From: JBEKHT01 sp049511715
Lineage (GTDB): Bacteria > Chloroflexota > Anaerolineae > Anaerolineales > RBG-16-64-43
NCBI GenBank assembly: GCA_049511715.1
Contig: JBEKXU010000011.1
Location: 21,641-85,640 of the forward strand
DNA length: 64,000 nucleotides
Direction: 5' to 3'
Shown: positions 55,087-63,971 of the stretch, piece by piece
How the letters are laid out: each line of letters opens with the position of its first letter
Numbering within the stretch: the first letter of the stretch is position 1
Notes under the pieces: generated by a model
Database searches by the model: none
The model's input: the letters and a program-made list of their open reading frames with translations, nothing else
Told to the model about the DNA's origin: nothing
Made by a program: the position numbers and the translations under genes

Positions 55087-56259
55087 TTGGACACGAGAGA
55101 GAAGAGCTCCCTCAGGAAGTTTGAGAGTAAGGTTCTGGATGGAGTTGGCGAGTTTCTTGCCAGAATGGGAGGAAAGAATACCCTAGCAGCAGCATCCGGG
55201 CTGAGCCTACTTGTTACGGCCTGCATAGAAGCCACAAAACCTCTCAGTGGTCCCATCCCGGAAGAACAAACCCCGACGGTTCAGATAGTTTCTTCCACTA
55301 TCGAACGGTCTCCCATAGTGGAACCGCCACAAAGATCTGAACCAACAGCAACCCCTGAACTGGGCAACAGCCAGTATGACATCTTTCAGCCCGAAACCTG
55401 GCCTGAACAGGACCTCATCGTAGCCAAAGACCCTGTTTCAGCTACCGATGCGGAGTGGAAGGATTACAAGGACTTTTTAGACAAGACCAGGTGGGCCTTT
55501 CTCGGAAAAGAAGGCATATCTCAAGACTTCATCGAAAACCTCCCCGGCATAGACAAAGAGCTCTCCTCCCTCTGGGGCATGGTCTACTGGGAACAAACAC
55601 ATAAACAGGAGGTTGTCGACAAGAAACTGCTCATACAGTTTTCCCCTTCAGAATACATTTACCTGCTTGAGCACCCCACGGAGGTTCCTTATGACCCTGA
55701 CTCGCCAAATTATTTTTTTGATCTTATCGGCGGCGGTTTTTCCTCAGGCGAGGTCGGAGGCATACTGGGCCGTTCTGGAGTCTATATACCTCGCGAGTAC
55801 TTCGAATACGATGGGGATCTAGCCGCAGTCGGGACAATGACGTATGGAGACCCCGGAAATGCGGTGTTAATCATTCACGCACGAAACAAAGCGGGTTCCA
55901 TCCACGAGCTCCAGCCGGTAGTGGTTCTTTTTGAGGACGTAACAGTACCAGCCGGAACTGGGTGCGTATGTTGGGTGCCACCGGGAATGACACGGGTGAT
56001 GGATGTTAGACCGCTTCCTGCTCAAGGAAGACTCGAAAAGGTTTCCGGATGGGTTACTGATCGAGAATACTCTCTGGAAGACTTTCTCGGTGGAATAGAT
56101 AGTGTAGTTGGTGCAATCCCTTTGGGTATCGACCTTGGCCTGGGTCGTTCTGCAGGTACATATGCAAACTGCATTTACCCGGAATTACATGTAGAGGTCG
56201 CACAGCAAGTCACAATCCTTTGGAAAACCCCTGTCGGCTCTTGGCCCTGGGAGAAGTAG
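55087..56259 (+). CDS. Unknown lipoprotein
   Basis: 390-residue protein I do not recognise. The N terminus has charged residues, then a hydrophobic stretch NTLAAASGLSLLVTAC (about 30-45) ending in a lipobox-like V-T-A-C, so it is probably lipidated and surface-anchored, though the stretch begins unusually far in. A Pro/Thr/Glu-rich linker follows (55-95), then a compact domain rich in aromatic and acidic residues containing GTGCVCWVPPGMTRVMD. TTG start at 55087 with GGGGAG upstream. Codon choice is more A/T-rich than neighbours, hinting at acquisition. No operon partner is clear. Confidence 0.65.
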   Translation: MDTREKSSLRKFESKVLDGVGEFLARMGGKNTLAAASGLSLLVTACIEATKPLSGPIPEEQTPTVQIVSSTIERSPIVEPPQRSEPTATPELGNSQYDIFQPETWPEQDLIVAKDPVSATDAEWKDYKDFLDKTRWAFLGKEGISQDFIENLPGIDKELSSLWGMVYWEQTHKQEVVDKKLLIQFSPSEYIYLLEHPTEVPYDPDSPNYFFDLIGGGFSSGEVGGILGRSGVYIPREYFEYDGDLAAVGTMTYGDPGNAVLIIHARNKAGSIHELQPVVVLFEDVTVPAGTGCVCWVPPGMTRVMDVRPLPAQGRLEKVSGWVTDREYSLEDFLGGIDSVVGAIPLGIDLGLGRSAGTYANCIYPELHVEVAQQVTILWKTPVGSWPWEK

Positions 56260-57483
56260 GACAGGCCACGCCCACTGGCGTGGGGAGTACATGTGGCGCT
56301 CCACCAGCTGATCGACAGGTCACGCTCGGTGCTATTACTTGGCGCCAAGGTGCGGCTGACAACCGTGGTGTCCCTCTTGCAGGCTAGGTGCGAGCTCGAA
56401 GTGCCACAGCCCGTTGCCTACTTTGACGATGGATCGAAGCATCCGGATGCATTTGACCACGTGGTAGCCTCCTAAGATGCCGGCAAATAGCCCAAGGCCA
56501 TGATTGCCGCGTGCGCAAGTTTCACTTGTGCGGAGTTCCTGGCTTGGGGACTGGGCAACCCCAAGGAGGAGTAGTTGGATAGGTTCAATCGGCTATGGGT
56601 GGTTACTCGTCGTGCATGACCGCGACCTCATTGGCCAAGGTCAGATGGGTAAGCCGCTTGATCAGGAGCCAGTATCTGTCAGTAGGCCATATCCGCTGAC
56701 TGGAAGGGCTCTCGGTTCCCGTGAGGTGGTGTCTACGCAGCCGACAATGCCCACGATGCCTAACAGACAAAGGAGCCCTTTGTCCGCTGGAGACCTCGCG
56801 AGCGGAGCAACATCGAGACAGACTCAGCAAATTGCTAGGACGCTGGCCTAACTTGAAACAGCTCTCACCTGAGTGTCAGGGGTCTTTTGATTTCATGTTG
56901 CCCTTGCACCTACTGCCGTACGAAATGTTTTGCCTCGCCAGTTGGGCGTGCACATGGACCTGTGCTGCGATCAGAGCGATTACTGCTGAGGCTTCACCAC
57001 TGTCCCAATCAATGCGATCGAAGACTTCATCAACATGACGAACGGGGTGACAGAACACCTTCACAACCCCTCTCACAACTCCAAGCCGGGCCGACATGTC
57101 CATCCCCTGCACATTCTCAAAGAGCGTCTGCGCCTCGAGGCCTTGATTGCCGCGATCGCTAACCCCATGCGATAGAGCTCCAAGTATGTCATGACATGCT
57201 TTGGTGGCTGTAGACCCCGTCCGGCGTGTTTTGGGGGGATCTCGGACTCATACCGCGCGCCGTTAGCTGTGGTGTAGTTCACGGAGTACCGGAAAGGCGA
57301 TGATTCTTCCTCGCCGTGGCCCCGCTTGCTCCAACCTGACCTTTCCTGTTCGCGCGTCATATTGACCAATTTCGACGTTTCAACCGGAGGAACATCGAGG
57401 GTTCTTCGGCTTTTGTTCGTTTTGGGCTGTAGTGCAGACCTTGGTTCTTGAATTGCCGTTTGAGTTCTGCGAGAATGGGATCA
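56260..57483. other. Decayed region, no intact gene
   Basis: About 1.2 kb. A plus-strand stretch near 56960-57175 reads INAIEDFINMTNGVTEHLHN and HILKERLRLEALIAAIANPM before a stop, so it may be the tail of a lost gene. No family could be assigned. Other frames are short. Confidence 0.35.
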
Positions 57484-58683
57484 TGTTTCTGGCAGAATCC
57501 AAACGGCGCAAGGATGGCAAGGATCATCGCTATTATCGGATCGTTGAGAGCCGTCGTGGCCGGGGCGGACGTTCGAGCCAACGGACGTTGCTGTATTTGG
57601 GAGAGATCAACCATAGCCAAAAAGCGGTCTGGATCCGTTCCATTGATGTGGTGATGGAACCCCAGATGCGGGTTCCGGGGGAATATGCAAGATAAGCAGA
57701 CCTTGCGCGATATGCTGCCTAGCGGCCGCAGGCTGAAACGGATCGCGGAACGGTATGGGAAGGCCGAACGGGTATGGATTATGGATCGCGGGATCCCTCA
57801 CCGAGGAAGTCTTGGTGGAAATGCGGGAGGCCGAGATTCCCGTCCGCTACCTGGTGCCTGCCCCGGAGGCCAGGCCGGGGGGAACTCCGCGAGGCCATTT
57901 GACGCGCGATGAAGTGGAGTTATCCGCCCTCCCCTGGGAGAGGGTGCGCCCCAATGTGCGCGTGAAGGTCCTGCCAGCGGACGGGGAAGTGTATGTCCCG
58001 GCCGAGAGCGGCGAGTGGAGGTTGAAGGAGCGAGGCATTCGTCTCCGAAGCCGCTCGCTTTGTTGTACCGGCTGGAAGAGCTGCGCTACCCGAAGACCAA
58101 CGACCGGGATGGGTTGTTGAAAAAGATTGGCGCCGCAGAAAAGGAAGCGGGAAGTTTGGCGCGCTTGATCGAGATCACCCTCCGAGCCCTGGGTGAGCCA
58201 ATCAATGCTCACACGTTCCATTGGCGGATCCAACTCGGGAGATATCGTCGCCTCCAAAGCCGGGATGGCCGCTACCTGCTGCGAACCAAGCAGTCGGCCC
58301 ACGACCCCACGGTCTTGTGGAACCAATACATGACGCTGACGGAAGTGGAGGAGGCGTTTCGCAACCTAAAGGGGGATCTGGCCATCCGGCCGATCCACCA
58401 TCGGCTCGAAAGCCGGATCGAAGCGCACATCTTCATTTCCTTTCTCGCCTACTGCCTGCATGTCACGCTGCGGCAGATGGCGAAGACCCGTGCGCCGGGA
58501 TTGACCCCGCGCTCCATTTGGGAACAGATGCGCCAAATCCAGATGGTGGATATCTATGTCCCCACGACGGATGGCCGCGAATTGCGAATGTCCCGATATA
58601 CAACAGCGGAAAAGCCACATCTACTGCTCTTGGCCCAATTGCAATTACAGCTTCCACCCCAACCTCCGCCGGAAATCTCATCT
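57484..58683 (+). pseudogene. IS1634/IS4-family transposase remnant
   Basis: Plus strand. N-terminal part from ATG 57484: FLAESKRRKDGKDHRYYRIV and LLYLGEINHSQKAVW. Then, after a large internal deletion and a frameshift, YGKAERVWIMDRGIP holds the second catalytic Asp. The C-terminal third (58030-58683) is largely intact: LLKKIGAAEKEAGSLARLIE, LTEVEEAFRNLKGDLAIRPI, HIFISFLAYCLHVTL, MVDIYVPTTDGREL. Several frameshifts make it inactive. Confidence 0.75.
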
Positions 58684-58864
58684 GTCCAGGCAAGATCGTG
58701 TGATGCAGACCTTTTCGAGAAACATGGGTTTTTGGCCTGCTTTCTTGTTACTCAACCCCGAATGGGGAAAGTTCGGCCGGTGGGGCGGCGCTTTAATACA
58801 ATTAATCCGATAGCAGCGAACGGCCCCCACGTAGGTTACGATCTGCATGAAAGGGGGCGATTTA

Positions 58865-58893
58865 TTGACATTCAATCGACAAAGATGCATAAT
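58865..58893 (+). promoter_or_regulatory. Near-consensus sigma-70 promoter
   Basis: TTGACA (58865-58870), 17 bases, CATAAT (58888-58893). It lies just after the transposase relic and about 480 bases before the substrate-binding protein gene. It may have driven the regulator remnant that follows or the ABC operon. Confidence 0.55.
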
Positions 58894-58915
58894 ATGACCA
58901 AAATCGATCAGGCCT

Positions 58916-59020
58916 TTGCGAATGAGAGTTTCGGGGTGGCCGGATTCTAAAGCTGCAATCACCCTGAGACGAATTGCGAAGGGCGTAGCGAGGGACACAA
59001 CCTTTCATCTAGGTGCCGTT
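58916..59020 (+). pseudogene. Possible LacI-type helix-turn-helix remnant
   Basis: Plus strand reads KAAITLRRIAKGVARDTTF, similar to the first helix of LacI-family DNA-binding domains (V-T-L-K-E-I-A-K). The following sequence does not continue as a repressor. Placed between a good promoter and a sugar ABC operon, where a LacI regulator would be expected, but the match is short. Confidence 0.3.
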
Positions 59021-59376
59021 GGTGCGAGATTGAGCAGGGAGGAGGGGGTCGAATGTTGCGGACCACAAACTAGCTCAAGTTCCGTCGGTCCCAAGATTCA
59101 GGAAGGAGGCGACGATTGCTGCTAAGTCTACTCTAGAGCCGGCATGTCGGCCTACACAATGAAACTGGCTCATCTGAAGCGAACAGAGTCGATGGATAGC
59201 GTGTGGATGAATTGCGGAGGGCGGTGTGGAGATCGTTTCCAAAGGCCATAAGGTCATGGAATATAGGTCCCCTTGGTCTGTAAATGGGTGGTTCAGAGGT
59301 ATGCAGTGCGATCCATGATCAGGGACGATGGATAGCATTCCCGGTTCACATAGTGAGGGCCTAAAAGGAGGAAGAC
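59021..59376 (+). other. Leader region of the ABC operon
   Basis: About 350 bases without an open gene. It ends with AAAAGGAGG, a very strong ribosome site for the gene at 59377. No clear operator palindrome was seen. Confidence 0.4.
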
Positions 59377-60858
59377 ATGGCCACAGGCGGACGAAAGATT
59401 GGGCGGCGTGACGCGCTCAAGGTCATGGGCGCGGTTATGGGTGTTGGCGCATTGGACGCTTGTGCGGGCGCGATTGGCTTAACTCCGACGCCAGGCAGTG
59501 TGGCGACTACCGCAGCGGCCACTGCAGTACCTGCCGCGTCAGCCACTCCCTTGCCTTTGGGGGCGAGCGTGATTCCATTGGCGGCCAAGGGAGGCCTTTC
59601 GGGGAATCTCACCATGGGCATCATGGCCGGGCCTGAGCAGGAGGCGAATGCTCGCCTGGCTAGCATGTTCGCAGCCGCTACGCGGGGTACGTTGAAGATG
59701 CAAGTTCAGCCCGTCGCGGTAGACCTCTGGACTAGCGAGATGGTTACAATGTTCCAGTCCAAGTCGAGTGCTTGGGATGTGGTCAGTGTCGGCAGCAACC
59801 GTCTCAAGCTGTGTGTGGACGGTGGCTGGTTAACGCCCGTGTCAGACTTCTTCGGGAATTCTGATCTGTTCGACGCCACGATCTTCGATGTCAATGACTG
59901 GCCAAAAGCTATACGTGACCTGATGACGTACAACGGTAAGCTGTACGAGTTCCCTCAGGGCGCGGACGCTGACATGATGTTCTACCGCAAGGATTTCGTA
60001 GAGAAGTATGGGCTGCAGACCCCCCCGCTTGAGGGCTGGTCTTGGTCGCAATTGATTGATAATGCGCGGCAAGGAGCCAAAGCCATCAAGGCCGACAACC
60101 TGGAAGGCAAGATGTATCCTCTCATCTTCCCGCTGAGCTCGGAACAGCTCTTCATTGTCTATCTGCAGAACGCTTGGTCGTATGGGGCGCCGGTATACCT
60201 CGAGGGCGAGACAGTACCCAACTTCAACTGCGAACAAAGCGTTCAGGCGGTGGCAGATCTGAAGAGCTGGTTTGACGAGGGGCTGATGAGTAAGGGTTGT
60301 CTCGGGTATGGATTTGCTGAGATAAATGCTGCGATGCAGCAGAATGCAGGCATTTACATGCTGCAATGGAGCTCCGGGGCGCCAGAGCTCGAGGACGCGA
60401 CAACGTCACCAACTACGGCGGGCAAGTTGGGCTACTGTAACTGGCCATACGAGGCGGCTATGGGACCCGCCGTGTTGCGCTGCTGGCCTTCGATGTTTGC
60501 AAATGGCGTCTCCGCCTTCTCTAAGCAACAAGAGGCGGCTTTCTCCTACTGCGCTTGGTTCAGTTCGAAGGAGGTTGCCCGCACCTATTGCTTGGCCGGT
60601 GGCGGCGATTCGGGCCGCTCCTCATTGCTGACCGATCCCCAAGTGCTGAAGGCGAACCCCCAATATGAGGGGATGTTGGCAGGATTAGCTACCTATCATC
60701 CTCAAGAGGCCTTCGCGAGCGTGGACTACGTAGAGAGGAATATCCTAGGGCCATACCTGAATTCCGTGCTAACAGGTAGCCTCAAGCCTCAGGAAGCGAT
60801 GGACAAAGCGACACAGGAGTCAGTGGCTTACCTGAAGCAAAAGGGAGAAATTTCGTAG
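59377..60858 (+). CDS. Sugar ABC transporter substrate-binding lipoprotein (Tat signal)
   Basis: 493-residue family 1 extracellular solute-binding protein. The N terminus KIGRRDALKVMGAVMGVGAL has twin arginines before the hydrophobic core and is followed by DACAG, a lipobox, so export is by Tat with lipid anchoring. A Thr/Ala/Pro linker precedes the binding domain, where MTYNGKLYEFPQGADADMMF and FYRKDFVEKYGL are typical of sugar binders. It heads an operon with two permeases. A hairpin follows the stop. Ligand probably an oligosaccharide or polyol. Confidence 0.9.
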   Translation: MATGGRKIGRRDALKVMGAVMGVGALDACAGAIGLTPTPGSVATTAAATAVPAASATPLPLGASVIPLAAKGGLSGNLTMGIMAGPEQEANARLASMFAAATRGTLKMQVQPVAVDLWTSEMVTMFQSKSSAWDVVSVGSNRLKLCVDGGWLTPVSDFFGNSDLFDATIFDVNDWPKAIRDLMTYNGKLYEFPQGADADMMFYRKDFVEKYGLQTPPLEGWSWSQLIDNARQGAKAIKADNLEGKMYPLIFPLSSEQLFIVYLQNAWSYGAPVYLEGETVPNFNCEQSVQAVADLKSWFDEGLMSKGCLGYGFAEINAAMQQNAGIYMLQWSSGAPELEDATTSPTTAGKLGYCNWPYEAAMGPAVLRCWPSMFANGVSAFSKQQEAAFSYCAWFSSKEVARTYCLAGGGDSGRSSLLTDPQVLKANPQYEGMLAGLATYHPQEAFASVDYVERNILGPYLNSVLTGSLKPQEAMDKATQESVAYLKQKGEIS

Positions 60859-60904
60859 CGGGACTTCAGTTCGGGTATCCGTCAGGTCATTGCCCGCCAA
60901 CGAT

Positions 60905-60939
60905 AGACGCGAGGGGCATGCCAGTTTCCCCTCGCGTCT
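60905..60939 (+). terminator. Strong intercistronic hairpin
   Basis: AGACGCGAGGGG and CCCCTCGCGTCT form a perfect 12-bp stem with an 11-base loop, 46 bases after the binding-protein stop. No T-tract follows, so it more likely stabilises or processes the upstream mRNA, giving more binding protein than permease, than ends transcription fully. Confidence 0.65.
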
Positions 60940-61033
60940 TGAGGCAACTCGCAATGGGACGGGGTGCATAGGATAGCGTCAGCCCCGTGCACGCCTAAGA
61001 GAAACGGACGTGCACCCGGGGAGGCGTAGTTCT

Positions 61034-61906
61034 ATGGCAAAACGGCGGCGTTGGACGTCAGATCGTCTATTCTGGAATCTACTTCTATGGCCTGCCCTGA
61101 TCGTCATTGGCGGCGTGTTCATATACCCTCTTATCACCACTGGATACCTGAGTCTGACCAATTACGACCTGATCTCACCGCCCCACTTCGTGGGATTGCA
61201 GAACTTCGTCAACATGCTCTCAGACGAGCAGGTCTGGAACAGTTTGAGAGTGACACTCATCTTTTCTGCAGTGTCACTGGGGCTGGAGATGCTTATCGGC
61301 TTTGGAACCGCGTTGGTGCTGCACGACATAGGATTTGGACGGAATGTTGTCCGTACCATTACGACGATACCGATCATGCTGACTCCCGTGGTCATCGGTG
61401 CAATATGGGGCATGATGGCTAACTATGATTTTGGGGTGTTCAGCTACTTCACGATGCTCGTTGGCATTGGAAAGATCGGCTGGCTCACGGATCCAACACT
61501 GGCGATGGTGTTACTCATTGTCTCGGAAGTGTGGCAGAACACGGGATTCGTGATCTTGGTGCTCTCGGCGGGACTGGCCAATTTGCCGGTGGAAATGTTC
61601 GAGGCTGCAGCAATCGAGGGCGCGAACTTTTGGCAGAAGTTACGCTATCTGACTTTACCTCAACTCGGTCCCATTTTCAACGTTGTCCTGATCTTCCGGG
61701 TTTACGAGTTGCTGAGGACATTCGACAGGGTCTTGACGCTGACGAATGGCGGTCCAGGACGATCCACGACGACGATAACCCTATACATCTACAATATTGC
61801 ATTCTCGGGTTACGAGATGGGGTATAGCGCAGCGGTGTCTATCCTTCTGATGGTCCTGACTCTTGTCATATGCGGCTATTCGATCTGGAGCGTAAGGGGA
61901 ACATGA
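61034..61906 (+). CDS. Sugar ABC transporter permease (MalF/UgpA type)
   Basis: 290-residue permease with six predicted helices. The EAA loop reads EMFEAAAIEGANFWQKLRYL then TLPQLGP, which contacts the ATPase. LTNGGPGRSTTTITLYIYNIAF is the usual C-terminal block. ATG 61034 has GGGGAGG nine bases upstream; an upstream GTG (61010) is less likely. Partner of the next permease. Confidence 0.9.
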   Translation: MAKRRRWTSDRLFWNLLLWPALIVIGGVFIYPLITTGYLSLTNYDLISPPHFVGLQNFVNMLSDEQVWNSLRVTLIFSAVSLGLEMLIGFGTALVLHDIGFGRNVVRTITTIPIMLTPVVIGAIWGMMANYDFGVFSYFTMLVGIGKIGWLTDPTLAMVLLIVSEVWQNTGFVILVLSAGLANLPVEMFEAAAIEGANFWQKLRYLTLPQLGPIFNVVLIFRVYELLRTFDRVLTLTNGGPGRSTTTITLYIYNIAFSGYEMGYSAAVSILLMVLTLVICGYSIWSVRGT

Positions 61907-61952
61907 TGGGGTCTTCTACGTTTCGGCGGGATTGTGGAAGGGGGGGGTCCGG

Positions 61953-62840
61953 TTGAACAGGATGCGGTGGCAGAAGGTCCTCAAGCGGGTGCTGCAGTAT
62001 TGGTACCTGATTGCTTTTTGCGCCTTTTCGCTGTTCCCAATCTACTGGACGTTTGCATCATCGCTGAAGACCCCAGATGAGACATTCGCGATGCCACCGA
62101 AGTGGGTATTTGTTCCCACTTTGCACAACTATGGGGTTGTCTTTGGATTGACGATTGGTCCTGAGGTGACAGGTGTAACGACGGAGGAGGCAGGAGGGGG
62201 CAGCGAGTTCCCGAGAAACCTACTCAATACAGTGGTAATTGCCGCAGGAAGCACAATAATGTCGCTGGTCCTGGGTTGTGGGGCAGCCTATTCCTTGACG
62301 CGAGGGCAGGTACGGGGCGGGCGAACGGTACTGGCGGGAACGTTGCTAACGCGGTTGATCCCCCCTGTCGTAATGTTGGTGCCGATCTATGTCCTATGGC
62401 GGAGCCTGGGGTTGCTGGACACACATATCGGCATGATGTTTGCCTACCTGTCGTTCAGCTTGCCGTTCACCATCTGGATGATGTACAGCTTCTTCCTTGA
62501 CATACCGGCCGAATTGGAGGATGCCGCGGCCGTAGACGGTTGCAGCCACCTTCAGGTATTGTGGAATATAGTCCTGCCTCTGTCATCCCCGGGACTGGCG
62601 GCGACGGCCGTGTTCCTGATCTTGGGAGCGTGGAATGACTTCCTGTATTCAAGTGTCTTGACGCAGACTGTGGCGAGGACGGTTTCGCCGTTGATACTGG
62701 AGTTCATTACAGATAGGACAATCCTCTGGGGTCGCTTGTATGCGGCGGGCGCCACGATCTTGATACCTGTTGTGGTGTTCACATTCCTAGTACAACGGTA
62801 TATGGGCATCGGGCTCACTGGTGGGGCGCTGAAGGGCTAG
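61953..62840 (+). CDS. Sugar ABC transporter permease (MalG/UgpE type)
   Basis: 295-residue permease with six helices; ASSLKTPDETFAMPPKW after TM1 and the EAA loop ELEDAAAVDGCSHLQVLWNI are typical of the second sugar permease. Start is uncertain: TTG 61953 lies after a G-rich tract, ATG 61962 three codons later is equally possible. The insert GPEVTGVTTEEAGGGSEFPR between TM1 and TM2 is longer than usual. Separated by 46 bases from the first permease. Confidence 0.88.
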   Translation: MNRMRWQKVLKRVLQYWYLIAFCAFSLFPIYWTFASSLKTPDETFAMPPKWVFVPTLHNYGVVFGLTIGPEVTGVTTEEAGGGSEFPRNLLNTVVIAAGSTIMSLVLGCGAAYSLTRGQVRGGRTVLAGTLLTRLIPPVVMLVPIYVLWRSLGLLDTHIGMMFAYLSFSLPFTIWMMYSFFLDIPAELEDAAAVDGCSHLQVLWNIVLPLSSPGLAATAVFLILGAWNDFLYSSVLTQTVARTVSPLILEFITDRTILWGRLYAAGATILIPVVVFTFLVQRYMGIGLTGGALKG

Positions 62841-63059
62841 GGCGCAGAGTGCAAAGCACTGGGTGCTGATGGGAGCGCCAGGTTGGGCCAGGTCGTCGTT
62901 GTCTTGGAAGCAGATGTCGTGGCGCCGGAATGATATCTCGGGATCGCTGCAAGCAAAGTTGAGTGCGTGAGAGGGTACCTGGAGCGGCACGAGCGTGGCC
63001 TGGGGGGTGGAACCTAGAGAATCAGGGCCAGAATGATGGACAAATTCGGAATCATGCTG

Positions 63060-63071
63060 TGTGCTAGCACA
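63060..63071. promoter_or_regulatory. 12-bp perfect palindrome upstream of isomerase gene
   Basis: TGTGCTAGCACA, 28 bases before the start codon at 63100 and in the 260-base gap after the permease genes. Size and position suit a LacI- or GntR-type operator, but no -35/-10 pair was identified around it. Confidence 0.35.
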
Positions 63072-63099
63072 GCGGAAACAACACACGGGAGGTGTTGAG

Positions 63100-63888
63100 A
63101 TGAAACTAGGCCTTTCACCAGCAGAGTTTTTCGGTCTTGAGTTCTTTGATGTGGAGAATCTACAGAGGATCAAGAAGCTGGGGTTCAGCGGCGTAGGACC
63201 GGGTATTCCTGGCTTCGAGAAGTGTAGCCGGGATGAATGTGAGAAGGTCGTTAGCCCTGAGGCCGCAGTACGCAAGGCAAGCATCGAGCAGACGAGGGTT
63301 TCGCTCGAACGAGCCTCCTGGATGGGGTGCATGTCTGTCATCGTGGGCAGTGGCAGCCTGAACAAGAATATGTGGTTCGATCACAAAGACAATCATACGT
63401 GGCGGAGCTTCAACTATCTGGTTCAGTCGCTGAAGGAATGCGCCAAGGCAGCCGAGGGTGTGGGCATAGATCTAGGCGTGGAGCCCCACACCTTCACGGC
63501 GCTGGATTCGCCGGAACGGGTCAGGGATGTAATTGATGCAGTTGGATTGCCGTGTCTCAAGATCAACATCGATCCGGTCAACTGGATTACCTACGCGACC
63601 TATTGGGACAACGGACCCTACCTGCACCACATGTTCGACTTGCTCAGTGACGTGATCATGAGCGGCCACGCTAAGGACGCAAGGCAGGAAGACGGCCTGA
63701 TCATTCACATGAATGAGACGTATGCTGGGGACGGCAATCTGAACTTCGGCGTCTACCTCACACGTATGGCCCAACTCGATCCAGATCTCTATCTCATAAT
63801 CGAGCATACCAAGGCGGATCTCGTCCCTAAGGCGCGGGATTACATCCTGGCAGAGGCGGCCAAGGTCGGAGTGAGCTTCAGGAACTGA
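63100..63888 (+). CDS. Sugar-phosphate isomerase/epimerase-like TIM barrel
   Basis: 262-residue xylose-isomerase-like barrel. Candidate metal strands: LGVEPHTF (Glu), INIDPVNW (Asp), SGHAKDAR (His) and IIEHTKA (Glu). ATG 63100 follows GGGAGG. It is probably in the regulon of the ABC importer and would isomerise or epimerise the imported sugar. It resembles the 42791 gene in fold, not in detail. Confidence 0.82.
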   Translation: MKLGLSPAEFFGLEFFDVENLQRIKKLGFSGVGPGIPGFEKCSRDECEKVVSPEAAVRKASIEQTRVSLERASWMGCMSVIVGSGSLNKNMWFDHKDNHTWRSFNYLVQSLKECAKAAEGVGIDLGVEPHTFTALDSPERVRDVIDAVGLPCLKINIDPVNWITYATYWDNGPYLHHMFDLLSDVIMSGHAKDARQEDGLIIHMNETYAGDGNLNFGVYLTRMAQLDPDLYLIIEHTKADLVPKARDYILAEAAKVGVSFRN

Positions 63889-63971
63889 CGCGGCTGCCTG
63901 AGCCAATGTGCACGAATTGGCATGGATCGATTGGTTCTTCCTTGCCCTTCGACCATTGAAGGAGGTTCGAT

